64,000 nucleotides of DNA. Source: Acidobacteriota bacterium. Lineage in GTDB: Bacteria > Acidobacteriota > Terriglobia > Bryobacterales > UBA6623. Positions 17,160-25,841 of this stretch are shown here, piece by piece (the stretch's first letter is position 1; each line of letters begins with the position of its first letter). The stretch lies in the NCBI GenBank assembly GCA_016125275.1, contig WGMB01000003.1, positions 1,054,001-1,118,000 on the forward strand. The letters run 5' to 3'. The notes beneath the pieces are model-generated. The model had not been told where the DNA came from. It searched no databases and saw only the letters and a program-made list of their open reading frames with translations. Made by a program: the position numbers and the translations under genes.

Positions 17160-18302
17160 ATGAAAGACTCCTGGATTCTGGCTTTTCTCGCCGGACTCGG
17201 CCTCTGCGTGATGGCCGCCGTGGTGTCGCAGCAGTGGTATCGCTTCTCCACCGGAAGGAATGACTTCACGCCGCTCTACAGCGGGGCTTATCTACTGGAA
17301 AGGGGAAACCTTTACGACCAGGCCGACTTGTTGGCGGTCGAGGACGAGCGGGCCGCCTTCCACTCCGTCGAGCATGGCTACATCCGGCTGCCGTTCCACG
17401 CCGCGCTACTGTGGCCGCTGAGCCGGCTGCCCTACCCGTGGGCGTACGGGATTTGGCAACTGGCCTCACTGGCCGCTCTAGGCGGATTCCTGGCGTTGTG
17501 GCGGCCGCCAGCGTTCTGGGAGTTGGCGGTGTGGACCTCGATGTCCTTCGCGGTGCTGCACGTGTGGCTGAAGGGCCAGGACGTGTTGTTCCTACTGCTG
17601 GTGATCGCCGCCACGGCAAAGCTCCATGAGAGCAAACACCCCTTCCTGGCAGGCTTGGCGTTCAGCCTGTGCGCGGCCAAGTTTCACCTGTTTCTGTTGA
17701 CGCCGGTGCTGCTGTTGGCGCGCCGGGATTGGCCGCTGCTGCGGGGGCTTCTGACGGGCGGGGCCGGACTGGCGGCGCTCTCGTTCGCCGCGGCGGGTCC
17801 GCGCTGGCCGCTGCAGTTCCTGGAGTCGGCGCTCAACCCCAGCTTCTCACCCGGGGAGGCCAACATGCCGAACCTGCACGGCGCGGTCGCCCTGCTGCCC
17901 TTTCCCTGGGCCTGGGAGATGGGCGGAGCGGCGTTGGCCGTGGCTGCGGTGTGGACGGTGGCCCGCCACAGCGACTTCCGGCTTGGGCTGGCGGCGAGCC
18001 TGTTGGGCGGCCTGCTGCTGAGCCGTCACAGCTACCTGCTCGACTGCGCGATCCTGTTGCCGGCCTGCCTGACGGTGATGTACGAGGCGCGCAACCGCGC
18101 CTGCCGCGTGGCCGCCGGCCTGTTGCTCACGCCCTTGAGCGCGGCGGCCATCGGCGTGGGCGCGCCGTACTCCTCGGTGGTGGCGGCGACTACGCTGGCC
18201 GTGCTGGTCGGCTGGGCGTTGGAGCGTCGCAGCGAGGCCGCGCCAAGCTTGGAGAGGACCGAGGCGGCACCCGTCGCCCAGCGCTTCGCCGCAGGCGCCT
18301 AA
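17160..18302 (+). CDS. GT87-family (DUF2029-like) membrane glycosyltransferase, copy A
   Basis: The 380-residue protein is almost wholly transmembrane (about ten helices). After the first helix it carries the motif NDFTPLYSGAYLLERGNLYD, and then YIRLPFHAALLWPLSRLPY. This matches GT87-type polyprenyl-phosphate mannose transferases, which have an Asp after the first helix facing the periplasm and use lipid-linked sugars. It is a paralogue of the gene at 18308-19435: both share the motifs above plus LLARRDW..LRG, GGAGLA..SFA, PSFSP and LLGG..L.RHSYL.DC. The two genes are transcribed towards each other with five bases between their stops. The ATG at 17160 was chosen because the protein then begins like its paralogue (MKD). 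Confidence 0.8.
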   Translation: MKDSWILAFLAGLGLCVMAAVVSQQWYRFSTGRNDFTPLYSGAYLLERGNLYDQADLLAVEDERAAFHSVEHGYIRLPFHAALLWPLSRLPYPWAYGIWQLASLAALGGFLALWRPPAFWELAVWTSMSFAVLHVWLKGQDVLFLLLVIAATAKLHESKHPFLAGLAFSLCAAKFHLFLLTPVLLLARRDWPLLRGLLTGGAGLAALSFAAAGPRWPLQFLESALNPSFSPGEANMPNLHGAVALLPFPWAWEMGGAALAVAAVWTVARHSDFRLGLAASLLGGLLLSRHSYLLDCAILLPACLTVMYEARNRACRVAAGLLLTPLSAAAIGVGAPYSSVVAATTLAVLVGWALERRSEAAPSLERTEAAPVAQRFAAGA

Positions 18303-18307
18303 GGAGC

Positions 18308-19435
18308 TCAAGCGCTACAGGTCTTGGCGGCGAGAGGGAGACCTTCTGGCTCCGCCGCGGGCGCCGTGGAAGCCTCCCACGCCTGCCCCAGGATCAAGAG
18401 CCCGGCCAATGCAGCCGCCTCGGCGGTGGGCCGGCCTGCGCCGCCCAAGAAATACGTCGGCGGCACGAGCAGCGCCAGGGCGCCGAAGCGCATCACAGCC
18501 GTCCGGCTGCGGCACAACAGCGTCATCGCGGCCGGCAGCCAGAGCGTGCAGTCGGCCAAGTAGCTGTGGCGGCCGATCAGCACTCCGCCCAGCAACGCGC
18601 ACGCCGCGGCCTGCTCCCAGGACTGCCGACGCGCCACGTACCAGCAACCAACGGCCACCGCGACGGTGGCAGCGACCTGCCAGTACTCCGCTCCGGGCGC
18701 ACCCAGGAAAAGAGCGGTGAAGTTCGGCATGAGGTGCGGGTTGGGAGAGAACGCCGGGTCCAGGGCCGTCCGCACCATCCGCTGAGGCCAGTCCCAGCCT
18801 TCCAGCGCAAACGAGACAACCGCCAAACCGGCGCCCCCGGCCAGAAAGCCGCGCAGCGCGCGCCAATCCCGCCGTGCCAGCAAGACCACCGGAATCAGGG
18901 CGAACAGGTGCGGCTTCATCGCGCCCAAGCTCAACAGAGCTCCGGCGGCCCCGGGCTTCTCCCGCCGAAACAGCGCCAGCGCCCCGGCAGCCACGGGCAG
19001 TAGGAAGACCGTGTCTTGGCCGGTGACGAAACAGTCGAACACCGGGATCGCCATGAGACAGAACGGCAACCGAGCCTCCAGCTTGGGCGACGGCCACAGC
19101 GCAATGAACGCCACGAAAGCCGCAACAGAAGCCGCCAGGAAGGCGTAGAAGGCCGTCAAGTAGGGCAGGCGCGTCAGCGGCCACAGGAGGGCCGCATGGA
19201 ACGGCGCGCGCACATAACCGTGCGTAATGGCGTGGTCGCCGAGGAATCGATCCTCGTTGGCATGCAGCGCAGCAACGTCATAGAGATCCCCCGACCCGAG
19301 CAGGTGTGCGCCGCTGTAGAACGCCGCAAAGTCGTTGCCGCCCTCGATCCACCAGTCCCGCCGCAGCCACATGTAGCTCAGCATCAAGCTGAGCGCCAGC
19401 AGAGACAACACCCCGGCTGCGAGACGATCCTTCAT
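18308..19435 (-). CDS. GT87-family (DUF2029-like) membrane glycosyltransferase, copy B
   Basis: This 375-residue polytopic protein has the same order of motifs as its convergent neighbour: NDFAAFYSGAHLLGSGDLYD after helix 1, YVRAPFHAALLWPLTRLPY, FVTGQDTVFLLPV, MKPHLFALIPVVLLARRDWRALRGFLAGGAGLAVVSFA and LLGGVLIGRHSYLADC. The conserved NDF Asp would be the catalytic base in GT-C enzymes of the GT87 type. Sugar and acceptor are unknown. A TACCGT hexamer (19444-19449) lies 8 nt before the ATG; AGGAG between them is only 3 nt from the ATG. The gene might instead be an uncharacterised DUF2029-like protein without transferase activity. Confidence 0.8.
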   Translation of the reverse strand: MKDRLAAGVLSLLALSLMLSYMWLRRDWWIEGGNDFAAFYSGAHLLGSGDLYDVAALHANEDRFLGDHAITHGYVRAPFHAALLWPLTRLPYLTAFYAFLAASVAAFVAFIALWPSPKLEARLPFCLMAIPVFDCFVTGQDTVFLLPVAAGALALFRREKPGAAGALLSLGAMKPHLFALIPVVLLARRDWRALRGFLAGGAGLAVVSFALEGWDWPQRMVRTALDPAFSPNPHLMPNFTALFLGAPGAEYWQVAATVAVAVGCWYVARRQSWEQAAACALLGGVLIGRHSYLADCTLWLPAAMTLLCRSRTAVMRFGALALLVPPTYFLGGAGRPTAEAAALAGLLILGQAWEASTAPAAEPEGLPLAAKTCSA

Positions 19436-19590
19436 CGGCTCCTACGGTAGGCTGCGGGATCCCGAGCAAGCCATTCGGGGGAAACCCTAGATCAGCCTGT
19501 CGAGGAGCTCACCTTCGGAGCGGCGAGATCGTTTGACTGGCGCCGTGCGCTGCGAGCTGTGCGAAAATCCAGGGCGACCCAGTCGTCATC

Positions 19591-21513
19591 GTGCGCACTT
19601 CCACCATCGCCTATCGCGTCGCCGATTTCCTTCACAGTCACGCGCCCTTCCAGTACACGCCAGAGTCCGAGCTGGTGGAGTTGGCGCGCAGCGGCCGCGT
19701 CAAGTTCTACGAGGCCGACGAGTACATTTTTCGCCAGGATGAGCTGCGCAAGCCTTGGATCTACGTGATCCAGCAGGGCCGCGTGGAGCTATGGGAGGAA
19801 GGAGAGGACGAGTCCGAGCTCCGCGATATCCTCGGCGCCGGCGATCTGCTCGGCATCGGCGCCTTCTGGGGAGACCCGCCCAGCCCGGCCTATATCTACT
19901 CCGCCAAGACGACCGGCGACGTGGTTCTTTACGCGCTCGCTCTCGAGGCCTTCTCGAAGCTGGTCGAGGCGCAGCCGCGGGTTGCGCGGTACCTGAACGC
20001 CTACTTTTCGGTCAATCCGATCTACAACGAGGCCGAGGGAGAGCTCCCGGACCTCGACCATTCCGCCGCCACGTCGGTGGTGATTCCGCTAGAATCCCTG
20101 GCCCACGGCGGGCGATTGCTCGTCCGGGCCGACGAGAGCGTCGCGGACATCGTGCGGCGGACGGCCAGCGGCGCCCGCGACACGGTGGTGCTCATCGACG
20201 AGCAGGACAACGAGCTCGGCGTGGTCTGGCTGCCGGAGCTGGCCATGGCTCTGGCCGACGGCCGACGCTCGTGGGACGGACCCGCGGCCTCGGCCGCCAC
20301 CGCCCGGGTGGTGGAGGTGGACCGCCGGCTGTCGCTCGAAGACACGCACCTAGCCATGCTGCGCGCGCGCCGGTTCGTGGCGCTGGTCCGAGACCCCGAC
20401 GGCCGGGCCTGCGGCACGGTGAGCCCGACGGAGATCGGCATCATGCCGCGGTTCAATCCGGCGCTGACGGGGCGCCGCTTGCGCCGAGCGGCCGACATCG
20501 CCGAAGCGCGCGTACTGATTCACCAAGCCAAGCTCTCCATCGCAGCCGAGCTCACGGACCGGACGCGCGTAGGTTGGCTGGCGGACGTTTCCACCGAGCT
20601 GCACGCCCTGCTGATCGAGCGGCTGGCCTACCTGGCCGTCGAGCAGATGGCGGCGGAGGGCTGGGCGGCGCCGGCCGGGCGGCACTGCTGGATCCTGTTT
20701 GGCAGCGCCGGTCGCGGCGAGCTGCTGACCTGGCACGACCTGGACTTTGGGCTGATTTTCGACCTCGACCACGGTGACGCCGCCCAGGCGCAGAAGTACT
20801 ATCTGGAGCTGGGCTGGCGGGTGGTGGCGGGGGCCGAAGCCTGCGGCTTCGTGTTCTCGGACGACGCCCAACGCCCGGACCGCCCGGAGTGCTGCCGCTC
20901 GCTGCGGGCCTGGCGGAACCAGTTTTCCGGGTGGATTCGCGATCCCGTCAAGAGCCGCCTGTATGAGGCGCGCTCGATGTTCGACCTGCAATACGCCGCC
21001 GACGACCGGCGCTTGCTGGACCAGCTCCGCGACCACATTCGCCGCGAGGTCGCGGTTTGGGACGGGTTCATCCGCATCCTGGCGCATGACACGCTGGCCC
21101 ACCTGCCGCCGCTGACCTTCTTCGACGGCCTGGTGGTGGAAGGCGCCGGGCGGCTGCGCGAGACCCTGGACCTGAAGCGCTCGGCCATCTTTCCGCTCAG
21201 CGACGCGGCGCGGGTGTGGGGACTGTCGATCGCCGCGCCAGAGCCGGCCAGCGTCACGCGGCTGCTGCACGCCGGAGAACAGTTTCCGGAACACGCTCAG
21301 CTCTTCCATGACGCATCCGAGGCCTTGCGCATCGCGCTGTATCAGCGCGGCCGGGTGGGCCTGCGCGACGGCTCCGACGGGGCCCTGGTGAGCCCCAGGG
21401 AGCTCAGCAAGCTCGACCAGCAACTGCTCAAGAGCGCCTTCCGCACGGCGGCCGATCTGCTGCGCGCCACCGCCGAGCGCTTCCACCCCTCGTCGCCGGA
21501 GCTCGAGGCGTGA
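19591..21513 (+). CDS. cNMP-binding / CBS / DUF294 nucleotidyltransferase-like signalling protein
   Basis: The 640-residue protein has an N-terminal cyclic-nucleotide-binding fold (about 15-140: EADEYIFRQDELRKPWIYVIQQGRVEL, GAGDLLGIGAFWGD) and a CBS pair (about 170-295). A nucleotidyltransferase domain of the DUF294 type carries FGSAGRGELLTWHDLDFGLIF near residue 370, with G-S-x-x-R-x-E and D-x-D. A helical C-terminal DUF294_C region completes it. This architecture is known in Proteobacteria as a predicted signal-transduction protein and resembles the GlnD uridylyltransferase core. The GTG start is read from the frame and the protein start. Its stop overlaps the GTG of the exonuclease gene (GTGA at 21510-21513), so the two are translationally coupled and likely act together. 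Confidence 0.88.
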   Translation: MRTSTIAYRVADFLHSHAPFQYTPESELVELARSGRVKFYEADEYIFRQDELRKPWIYVIQQGRVELWEEGEDESELRDILGAGDLLGIGAFWGDPPSPAYIYSAKTTGDVVLYALALEAFSKLVEAQPRVARYLNAYFSVNPIYNEAEGELPDLDHSAATSVVIPLESLAHGGRLLVRADESVADIVRRTASGARDTVVLIDEQDNELGVVWLPELAMALADGRRSWDGPAASAATARVVEVDRRLSLEDTHLAMLRARRFVALVRDPDGRACGTVSPTEIGIMPRFNPALTGRRLRRAADIAEARVLIHQAKLSIAAELTDRTRVGWLADVSTELHALLIERLAYLAVEQMAAEGWAAPAGRHCWILFGSAGRGELLTWHDLDFGLIFDLDHGDAAQAQKYYLELGWRVVAGAEACGFVFSDDAQRPDRPECCRSLRAWRNQFSGWIRDPVKSRLYEARSMFDLQYAADDRRLLDQLRDHIRREVAVWDGFIRILAHDTLAHLPPLTFFDGLVVEGAGRLRETLDLKRSAIFPLSDAARVWGLSIAAPEPASVTRLLHAGEQFPEHAQLFHDASEALRIALYQRGRVGLRDGSDGALVSPRELSKLDQQLLKSAFRTAADLLRATAERFHPSSPELEA

Positions 21514-22169
21514 CTCGCTTCGAGGGCGTCGCCCGACGCTACCGGCAAGGGCTGCGTTCGCTGCCCAGCGCCGACACGCCGCTGGATCAGGTGCGGTTCG
21601 TTTCGATCGACTGCGAGCTCACCGGCCTGGACGCCAAGACCGCCAAGATCGTGTCGGTCGGCGCGGTGGCGCTGCGAGGGGGAGAGATCCTGCTGGCCGA
21701 TTCGTTCGAGGAGCTGGTCCGCATCCAGTTCAACACGGCCGCCGTCACGGTCCACGGCGTGACGGCGGATCAGTCACAAGCCGGCCGACGGATCGAAGAC
21801 GTTCTCGAAGATCTGTTGGGCTACCTAGGAGACGCCGTGCTGGTAGGCCACCACATCGCGGTCGACATCGCCTCGCTCAACTCGGCCGCCGAGACCTTTT
21901 TCGGCCTAGAGCTGGGCAATCCGGCGATCGACACGATGAGCCTGGCGCTGGGCTTGGAACGAACGGGCGCGCTCGAGGCGCAGCCCCGGGCGGACTTTTC
22001 GCTCGATGCGCTGTGCCGCCGCTTCGACATCGAGCCGCACGATCGCCACACGGCCGCCGGCGACGCTTTTCTCACGGCCCAGGTCTTTCAGCGCCTGCTG
22101 GCGCGGGCGTTGCGAGCGGGCGTGGAGTCGCTCGGCGCCCTCCGCGAGGCGCAGGAGGCGGCGGCCTGA
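21510..22169 (+). CDS. DnaQ-like 3'-5' exonuclease
   Basis: The 219-residue protein carries the DEDDh exonuclease motifs: Exo I as FVSIDCELTGLD, Exo II as GHHIAVDIASLN and Exo III as HTAAGDAFLTAQVF, whose His gives the DEDDh type. It resembles the epsilon subunit of DNA polymerase III and stand-alone RNase T-like proteins, but has an N-terminal extension of 28 residues. The gene overlaps the cNMP/CBS/DUF294 gene by four bases; this pairing also occurs in Proteobacteria. A role in degrading a small RNA, DNA or nucleotide product linked to the partner is an inference. It acts in the cytoplasm. Confidence 0.88.
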   Translation: MTRFEGVARRYRQGLRSLPSADTPLDQVRFVSIDCELTGLDAKTAKIVSVGAVALRGGEILLADSFEELVRIQFNTAAVTVHGVTADQSQAGRRIEDVLEDLLGYLGDAVLVGHHIAVDIASLNSAAETFFGLELGNPAIDTMSLALGLERTGALEAQPRADFSLDALCRRFDIEPHDRHTAAGDAFLTAQVFQRLLARALRAGVESLGALREAQEAAA

Positions 22170-22198
22170 GCCGAGTCCCCGGTAAAATGAGCGCTGCC

Positions 22199-24628
22199 AT
22201 GGCGCTCGAGCGCACCCTCGGTTTAGCGACGCTGCTGACGGCCGCTGTGTTTACGGCGGCGGCCCAAGCTCCGCCCGAGCCGCCGCAGACGGCCCGCCAG
22301 ACCCTGGCGCGCCTGCTCGAGACGCGTCTCGATCCGAACCAGTGCTACCGCGTCCGCGACCTGTTCCTGGAACGGCAAGACGTCAAGTTCTATTTCAACG
22401 ACGGGGTACTGATCTTCGCGCAGCCGTTCGAGGGCCGCGAGGTCGCCGCCTTTTTTCTGGCGGTCGAGAACACTGACCAAGGCGAGATCCTGGTGATCCC
22501 GCCGACGGCCCGTGAGCGGCAGTCCGTGGCCCTCTACACCGGCGAGGGCGTGCTCAACGAGCGCTTCCGCAGCGCTCTTCTGCTGTTTACCGACGACACC
22601 GCCGCGGAGTTGCATCGCACCCTCGATGGGAGCCCCAGCCACAAGCGCGATCCGGAGCTGGGCGCGTCGGTGGCGCCGCGCTGGTCGCCGGTCCTGAAGA
22701 ACGTGCTCGAAGGCGTCTCCCTGCGCCTGCTGGGGGACTTGCTCAGCGGACGTCCCATCGAAGAAGGCGTGTTTGCCGCAGCCGTCAACGGGGGCCGCCT
22801 CGGACGATTTGACGTCGTCATTGACCCTCACCTGCACGAGCAGGTCTCGGTGGGCCAGGCCGTACGGCGCGACGGCCGAGCCTTCTTCGACGTGTGGGCT
22901 TCGTTCGAGAGCCGCCGCGGCAACCCGGACCGCGGCAAGGTCAACGGCGCCCTGCAGAACTACCGCATTGACGCCACCCTGGGGCCGGACCTCGGGCTGC
23001 AGGCCGTAGTGGAAGCGGACCTCGCGCCCGCCGCCGACGCCGGCCGCACGTTCGCCTTCGAGCTGTCGCAGAACCTTCGGCTACAGAGCCTGTTGGTCCG
23101 CGGCCAGCCAGCGGACTACGTCCAGCTCGAGCAGTCGCCGGCGGGCCAAGCCTCGCGCCGCCAGAACAACGTGGTGCTGCTGTTGCTGCCCGCGATTCCT
23201 GTCCCCGGCGAGCCGATCCCGCTGCGCTTCGAGTATTCCGGCGACGTGGTGGCCGAGGCCGGCGGAAGCGTCTTTCTGGTCACCAATCGCGGCGACTGGT
23301 ACCCGCGCGGCGAGCCAGCCTTCACCGACTACGAGCTGACCTTCCGCCATCCGGCGCAGTACGACTTGGTCGCCACCGGCGAAGTCGTCTCCGAGTCCGT
23401 GGACGCCGGCGTGCGGACGGTGACCTTCCGCAGCGCCCACCCCATCCGGATGGCCGGGTTCAACTTGGGCGACTACGTTTCGGCCTCGCGCGAGATCGAC
23501 GGGTACACCGTGGAGGTGCGGGCCAACCGGCGCGCCGAGGAGCGGCTGCAACCGGCTGCGCCGTTGCCGGTGGTGGTCCCGAACCCGATGGCCGGCGTAC
23601 GCAGAAGGGCTTCCGGCCCGGACCCCTCGATCGTCGCGCCCTCGGCGGCGCCGGCGCCCAATCCGGCGGCTCGCATCGAGGAGATCGCCGACGCGGACGC
23701 CGAGACGTTCGGCTTCTTCCTGGAACGCTTCGGGCCGCCGGTCATGTCGCGCGTGGTCATCACACCCATTCCGGCCGGCTTCGGCCAAGGCTTCCCCGGG
23801 CTGGTCTACTCGCCCACGCTGAGCTACTTCGCGCCGGCCGACGCGCCCCTCAAGTCCCTGCCGCCCGATGACCAGCAGTTCTTCGCCGAGCTGGTGCGTG
23901 CGCACGAGATCTCACACCAGTGGTGGGGCAACACCGTCACGGTGCTCTCGGGCGCGGACAACTGGTTGATGGAGGGGCTAGCAACCTACTCGTCGCTGCT
24001 GACCCTGGAGCGGCGCCAGGGGCCGGAGGCCTTCCGGCAGTTGCTGGCCAACTACAAGCTGCACCTGCTGACCAAGAACGAGCGAGACCAGGCGGTCGAC
24101 AGCGCGGGGCCCGTCACCTTGGGAGACCGCTTGCGGACCGCTCGGTTCCCCAGCGCCTACCGGGTGGTTCTCTACGAGAAGAGCGCCTGGGCGCTGCACA
24201 TGCTGCGGGCCCGGCTGGGCGACGAGGGCTTTTTCGCGCTACTCAGCCGCTTGGTGGAGAACTACCGGCTCCAAGAGATCGACACCGAAGCCTTCCGCCG
24301 CGAGGCCGCCGCGTTCGTCGCCAAGGGCGAGCCGGACGCCGAGCTGCGCGACTTCTTCGACCAGTGGATCTACGACACCGGCATCCCGCGGTTCCGCGTA
24401 AGGCACGAGCAGAAGGGCTCCACGCTGACCGGCAAACTGTTGATGGAGAACGTCGGCCCGGCGTTCTTGACGCCCGTCGAGCTGGAGATCGCTCTGGGCA
24501 ATGGCGAAAAGCGCCGCCTGACGGTCTGGACCGACGGGCCGGAGACGCCGTTCGAGGCCCAACTGCCGGCCAAGGCCCAGCGTATTGCGATCGACCCCGA
24601 CGGCAAGCTGCTGGCCGTCCACGACTGA
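22199..24628 (+). CDS. Secreted M1-family metallopeptidase
   Basis: The protein of about 809 residues has a signal peptide (ALERTLGLATLLTAAVFTAAAQ). A long N-terminal region of unknown fold is followed by a beta-rich aminopeptidase-N-like domain. The zinc site is HEISHQWWG near residue 570, with the third ligand in NWLMEGLATYSS about 19 residues later, and the Tyr-containing helix AYRVVLYEKSAWALHMLR. These are the M1 (gluzincin) motifs; the exopeptidase GAMEN motif is not evident. TAAAAT (22183-22188) ends 10 nt before the ATG at 22199; an ATG at 22187 overlaps that hexamer and adds four residues. The gene converges on the Gfo/Idh/MocA gene 16 bp away. Confidence 0.88.
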   Translation: MALERTLGLATLLTAAVFTAAAQAPPEPPQTARQTLARLLETRLDPNQCYRVRDLFLERQDVKFYFNDGVLIFAQPFEGREVAAFFLAVENTDQGEILVIPPTARERQSVALYTGEGVLNERFRSALLLFTDDTAAELHRTLDGSPSHKRDPELGASVAPRWSPVLKNVLEGVSLRLLGDLLSGRPIEEGVFAAAVNGGRLGRFDVVIDPHLHEQVSVGQAVRRDGRAFFDVWASFESRRGNPDRGKVNGALQNYRIDATLGPDLGLQAVVEADLAPAADAGRTFAFELSQNLRLQSLLVRGQPADYVQLEQSPAGQASRRQNNVVLLLLPAIPVPGEPIPLRFEYSGDVVAEAGGSVFLVTNRGDWYPRGEPAFTDYELTFRHPAQYDLVATGEVVSESVDAGVRTVTFRSAHPIRMAGFNLGDYVSASREIDGYTVEVRANRRAEERLQPAAPLPVVVPNPMAGVRRRASGPDPSIVAPSAAPAPNPAARIEEIADADAETFGFFLERFGPPVMSRVVITPIPAGFGQGFPGLVYSPTLSYFAPADAPLKSLPPDDQQFFAELVRAHEISHQWWGNTVTVLSGADNWLMEGLATYSSLLTLERRQGPEAFRQLLANYKLHLLTKNERDQAVDSAGPVTLGDRLRTARFPSAYRVVLYEKSAWALHMLRARLGDEGFFALLSRLVENYRLQEIDTEAFRREAAAFVAKGEPDAELRDFFDQWIYDTGIPRFRVRHEQKGSTLTGKLLMENVGPAFLTPVELEIALGNGEKRRLTVWTDGPETPFEAQLPAKAQRIAIDPDGKLLAVHD

Positions 24629-24644
24629 GCGGCCGGGCCGCAGC

Positions 24645-25787
24645 TTACATCGCCAGCAGGTCGTCCCAGGTGATCTCCCGTTCCTGCTCGTAGGCCGTGC
24701 GGCCCAGAATCGCCGTCAGCGTGGACTCACAGGCCTCGGCCACGTCATTGCGGGTGGGAATCTCGCCGCGCACGCTGCGAATGAACTCGTCAACGACGTT
24801 CTGGGTGATGTCGCCCGGAGTCTTCTTCTCGACCGGGTCCATGCCGTCGAGCCACAGCTTGTAGCCCTGACGGGAGGTGGCGATGGTCCCCTTCTCGCCC
24901 ATGAAGTACTCGCCCACATCGCGGTAGCCGCCACGCGGCATGATCTGATTGCCGGCGTGCGTATAGACGCGTCCGTCGGGCAGCTTGTAGGTCACCGCGA
25001 AGGAGTCCACGATGTTGCCGATGTCGGTGCGGAAGACGCGTGTGGCGTATCCCATGGCCGAGATCGGGTGGACCCGCGTGAACCAGCGCACGACGTCGAT
25101 GTTGTGGCAGTTCTGCTCGACGATGATGTCGCCGGAGCGGTCGCTGTAGAACAGCCAGTTGCGGATCTTTTCCTCGGACTCCGGGTGACCGCTGCGGCGC
25201 GGCAGGTCAGAGCCGATCCAGGCGGACCGGATCATCCCGATCTCCCCTAGCTCGCCGCTGATCACGCGCTCGAACGCCTCGCGGTACTCGGCGCCGTAGC
25301 GCTGCTGAAAGTCGATGACGACGGTTTGGCCGGGCTTCAGGTTCTCCGTCGCGGCCAGCACACGCTTTACGCCGGCCGGGTCCACACCGACGGGCTTCTC
25401 CATCAGGATGTGCTTGCCCGAGGCCACGGCCATCTCGAAGTGCTCAGGGTGCATGTAGGGCGGCGTGGCGATGTAGACGGCGTCGATGTCGGCGTCGAGG
25501 ATCGCTTCGGCGCTCTTGTAGGTCTGGGCATTCTGGGCGGGGATGGTCTTCTTGGCGGCGTCGAGCTGATCGTCGTAGAGATCGGCGAGAGCGGCCATCT
25601 CCGCATCGGAGTTCTTGACGAAATATTGGCTGACGCGCGAGCCGCGGCGGCCCGTTCCCAGTAACCCGACTTTCACTTTGGAATTGGCGGGGTAACCGAA
25701 AGCGGACTCCGGCTTGAGGATGGTCCAACCGGCGGCGGCCGCTCCGGCTGCCTTGACGAGGTCTCTCCTGGTGCTGTCCTGGCTCAT
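24645..25787 (-). CDS. Gfo/Idh/MocA-family oxidoreductase with Tat signal (copy 1)
   Basis: The 380-residue protein starts with a twin-arginine signal (STRRDLVKAAGAAAAG). The NAD(P)-binding core KVKVGLLGTGRRGSRVSQYF follows, then the family motif ILMEKPVGVDP (EKP), and a C-terminal alpha/beta domain with EQNCHNIDVVRWF. Family members oxidise, reduce, epimerise or hydrolyse sugars and inositols, and some exported members act as NAD-dependent glycosidases. The Tat signal suggests export with its cofactor bound. TACAAT (25798-25803) lies 10 nt before the ATG. The substrate is unknown. The open frame upstream to 25883 overlaps the divergent gene and is not used. Confidence 0.9.
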   Translation of the reverse strand: MSQDSTRRDLVKAAGAAAAGWTILKPESAFGYPANSKVKVGLLGTGRRGSRVSQYFVKNSDAEMAALADLYDDQLDAAKKTIPAQNAQTYKSAEAILDADIDAVYIATPPYMHPEHFEMAVASGKHILMEKPVGVDPAGVKRVLAATENLKPGQTVVIDFQQRYGAEYREAFERVISGELGEIGMIRSAWIGSDLPRRSGHPESEEKIRNWLFYSDRSGDIIVEQNCHNIDVVRWFTRVHPISAMGYATRVFRTDIGNIVDSFAVTYKLPDGRVYTHAGNQIMPRGGYRDVGEYFMGEKGTIATSRQGYKLWLDGMDPVEKKTPGDITQNVVDEFIRSVRGEIPTRNDVAEACESTLTAILGRTAYEQEREITWDDLLAM

Positions 25788-25796
25788 CGCGTCGAT

Positions 25797-25809
25797 GATT
25801 GTATCAATC
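25797..25809. promoter_or_regulatory. Short palindrome over the promoter of the oxidoreductase gene
   Basis: GATTG-TAT-CAATC is a perfect 5-bp inverted repeat overlapping the predicted -10 (25798-25803) of the minus-strand oxidoreductase gene. It lies in the 54-bp divergent gap to the TAXI gene. It could be an operator shared by both, but a short palindrome can also arise by chance. Confidence 0.3.
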
Positions 25810-25841
25810 GGGATTGGCGCCCGCCGCCATGGGCTGGAACA

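Noticed and set aside
24629-24644. Small GC palindrome between the M1 peptidase and oxidoreductase genes as a bidirectional terminator
   Set aside because: The stem is only five pairs and there are no T tracts on either side.
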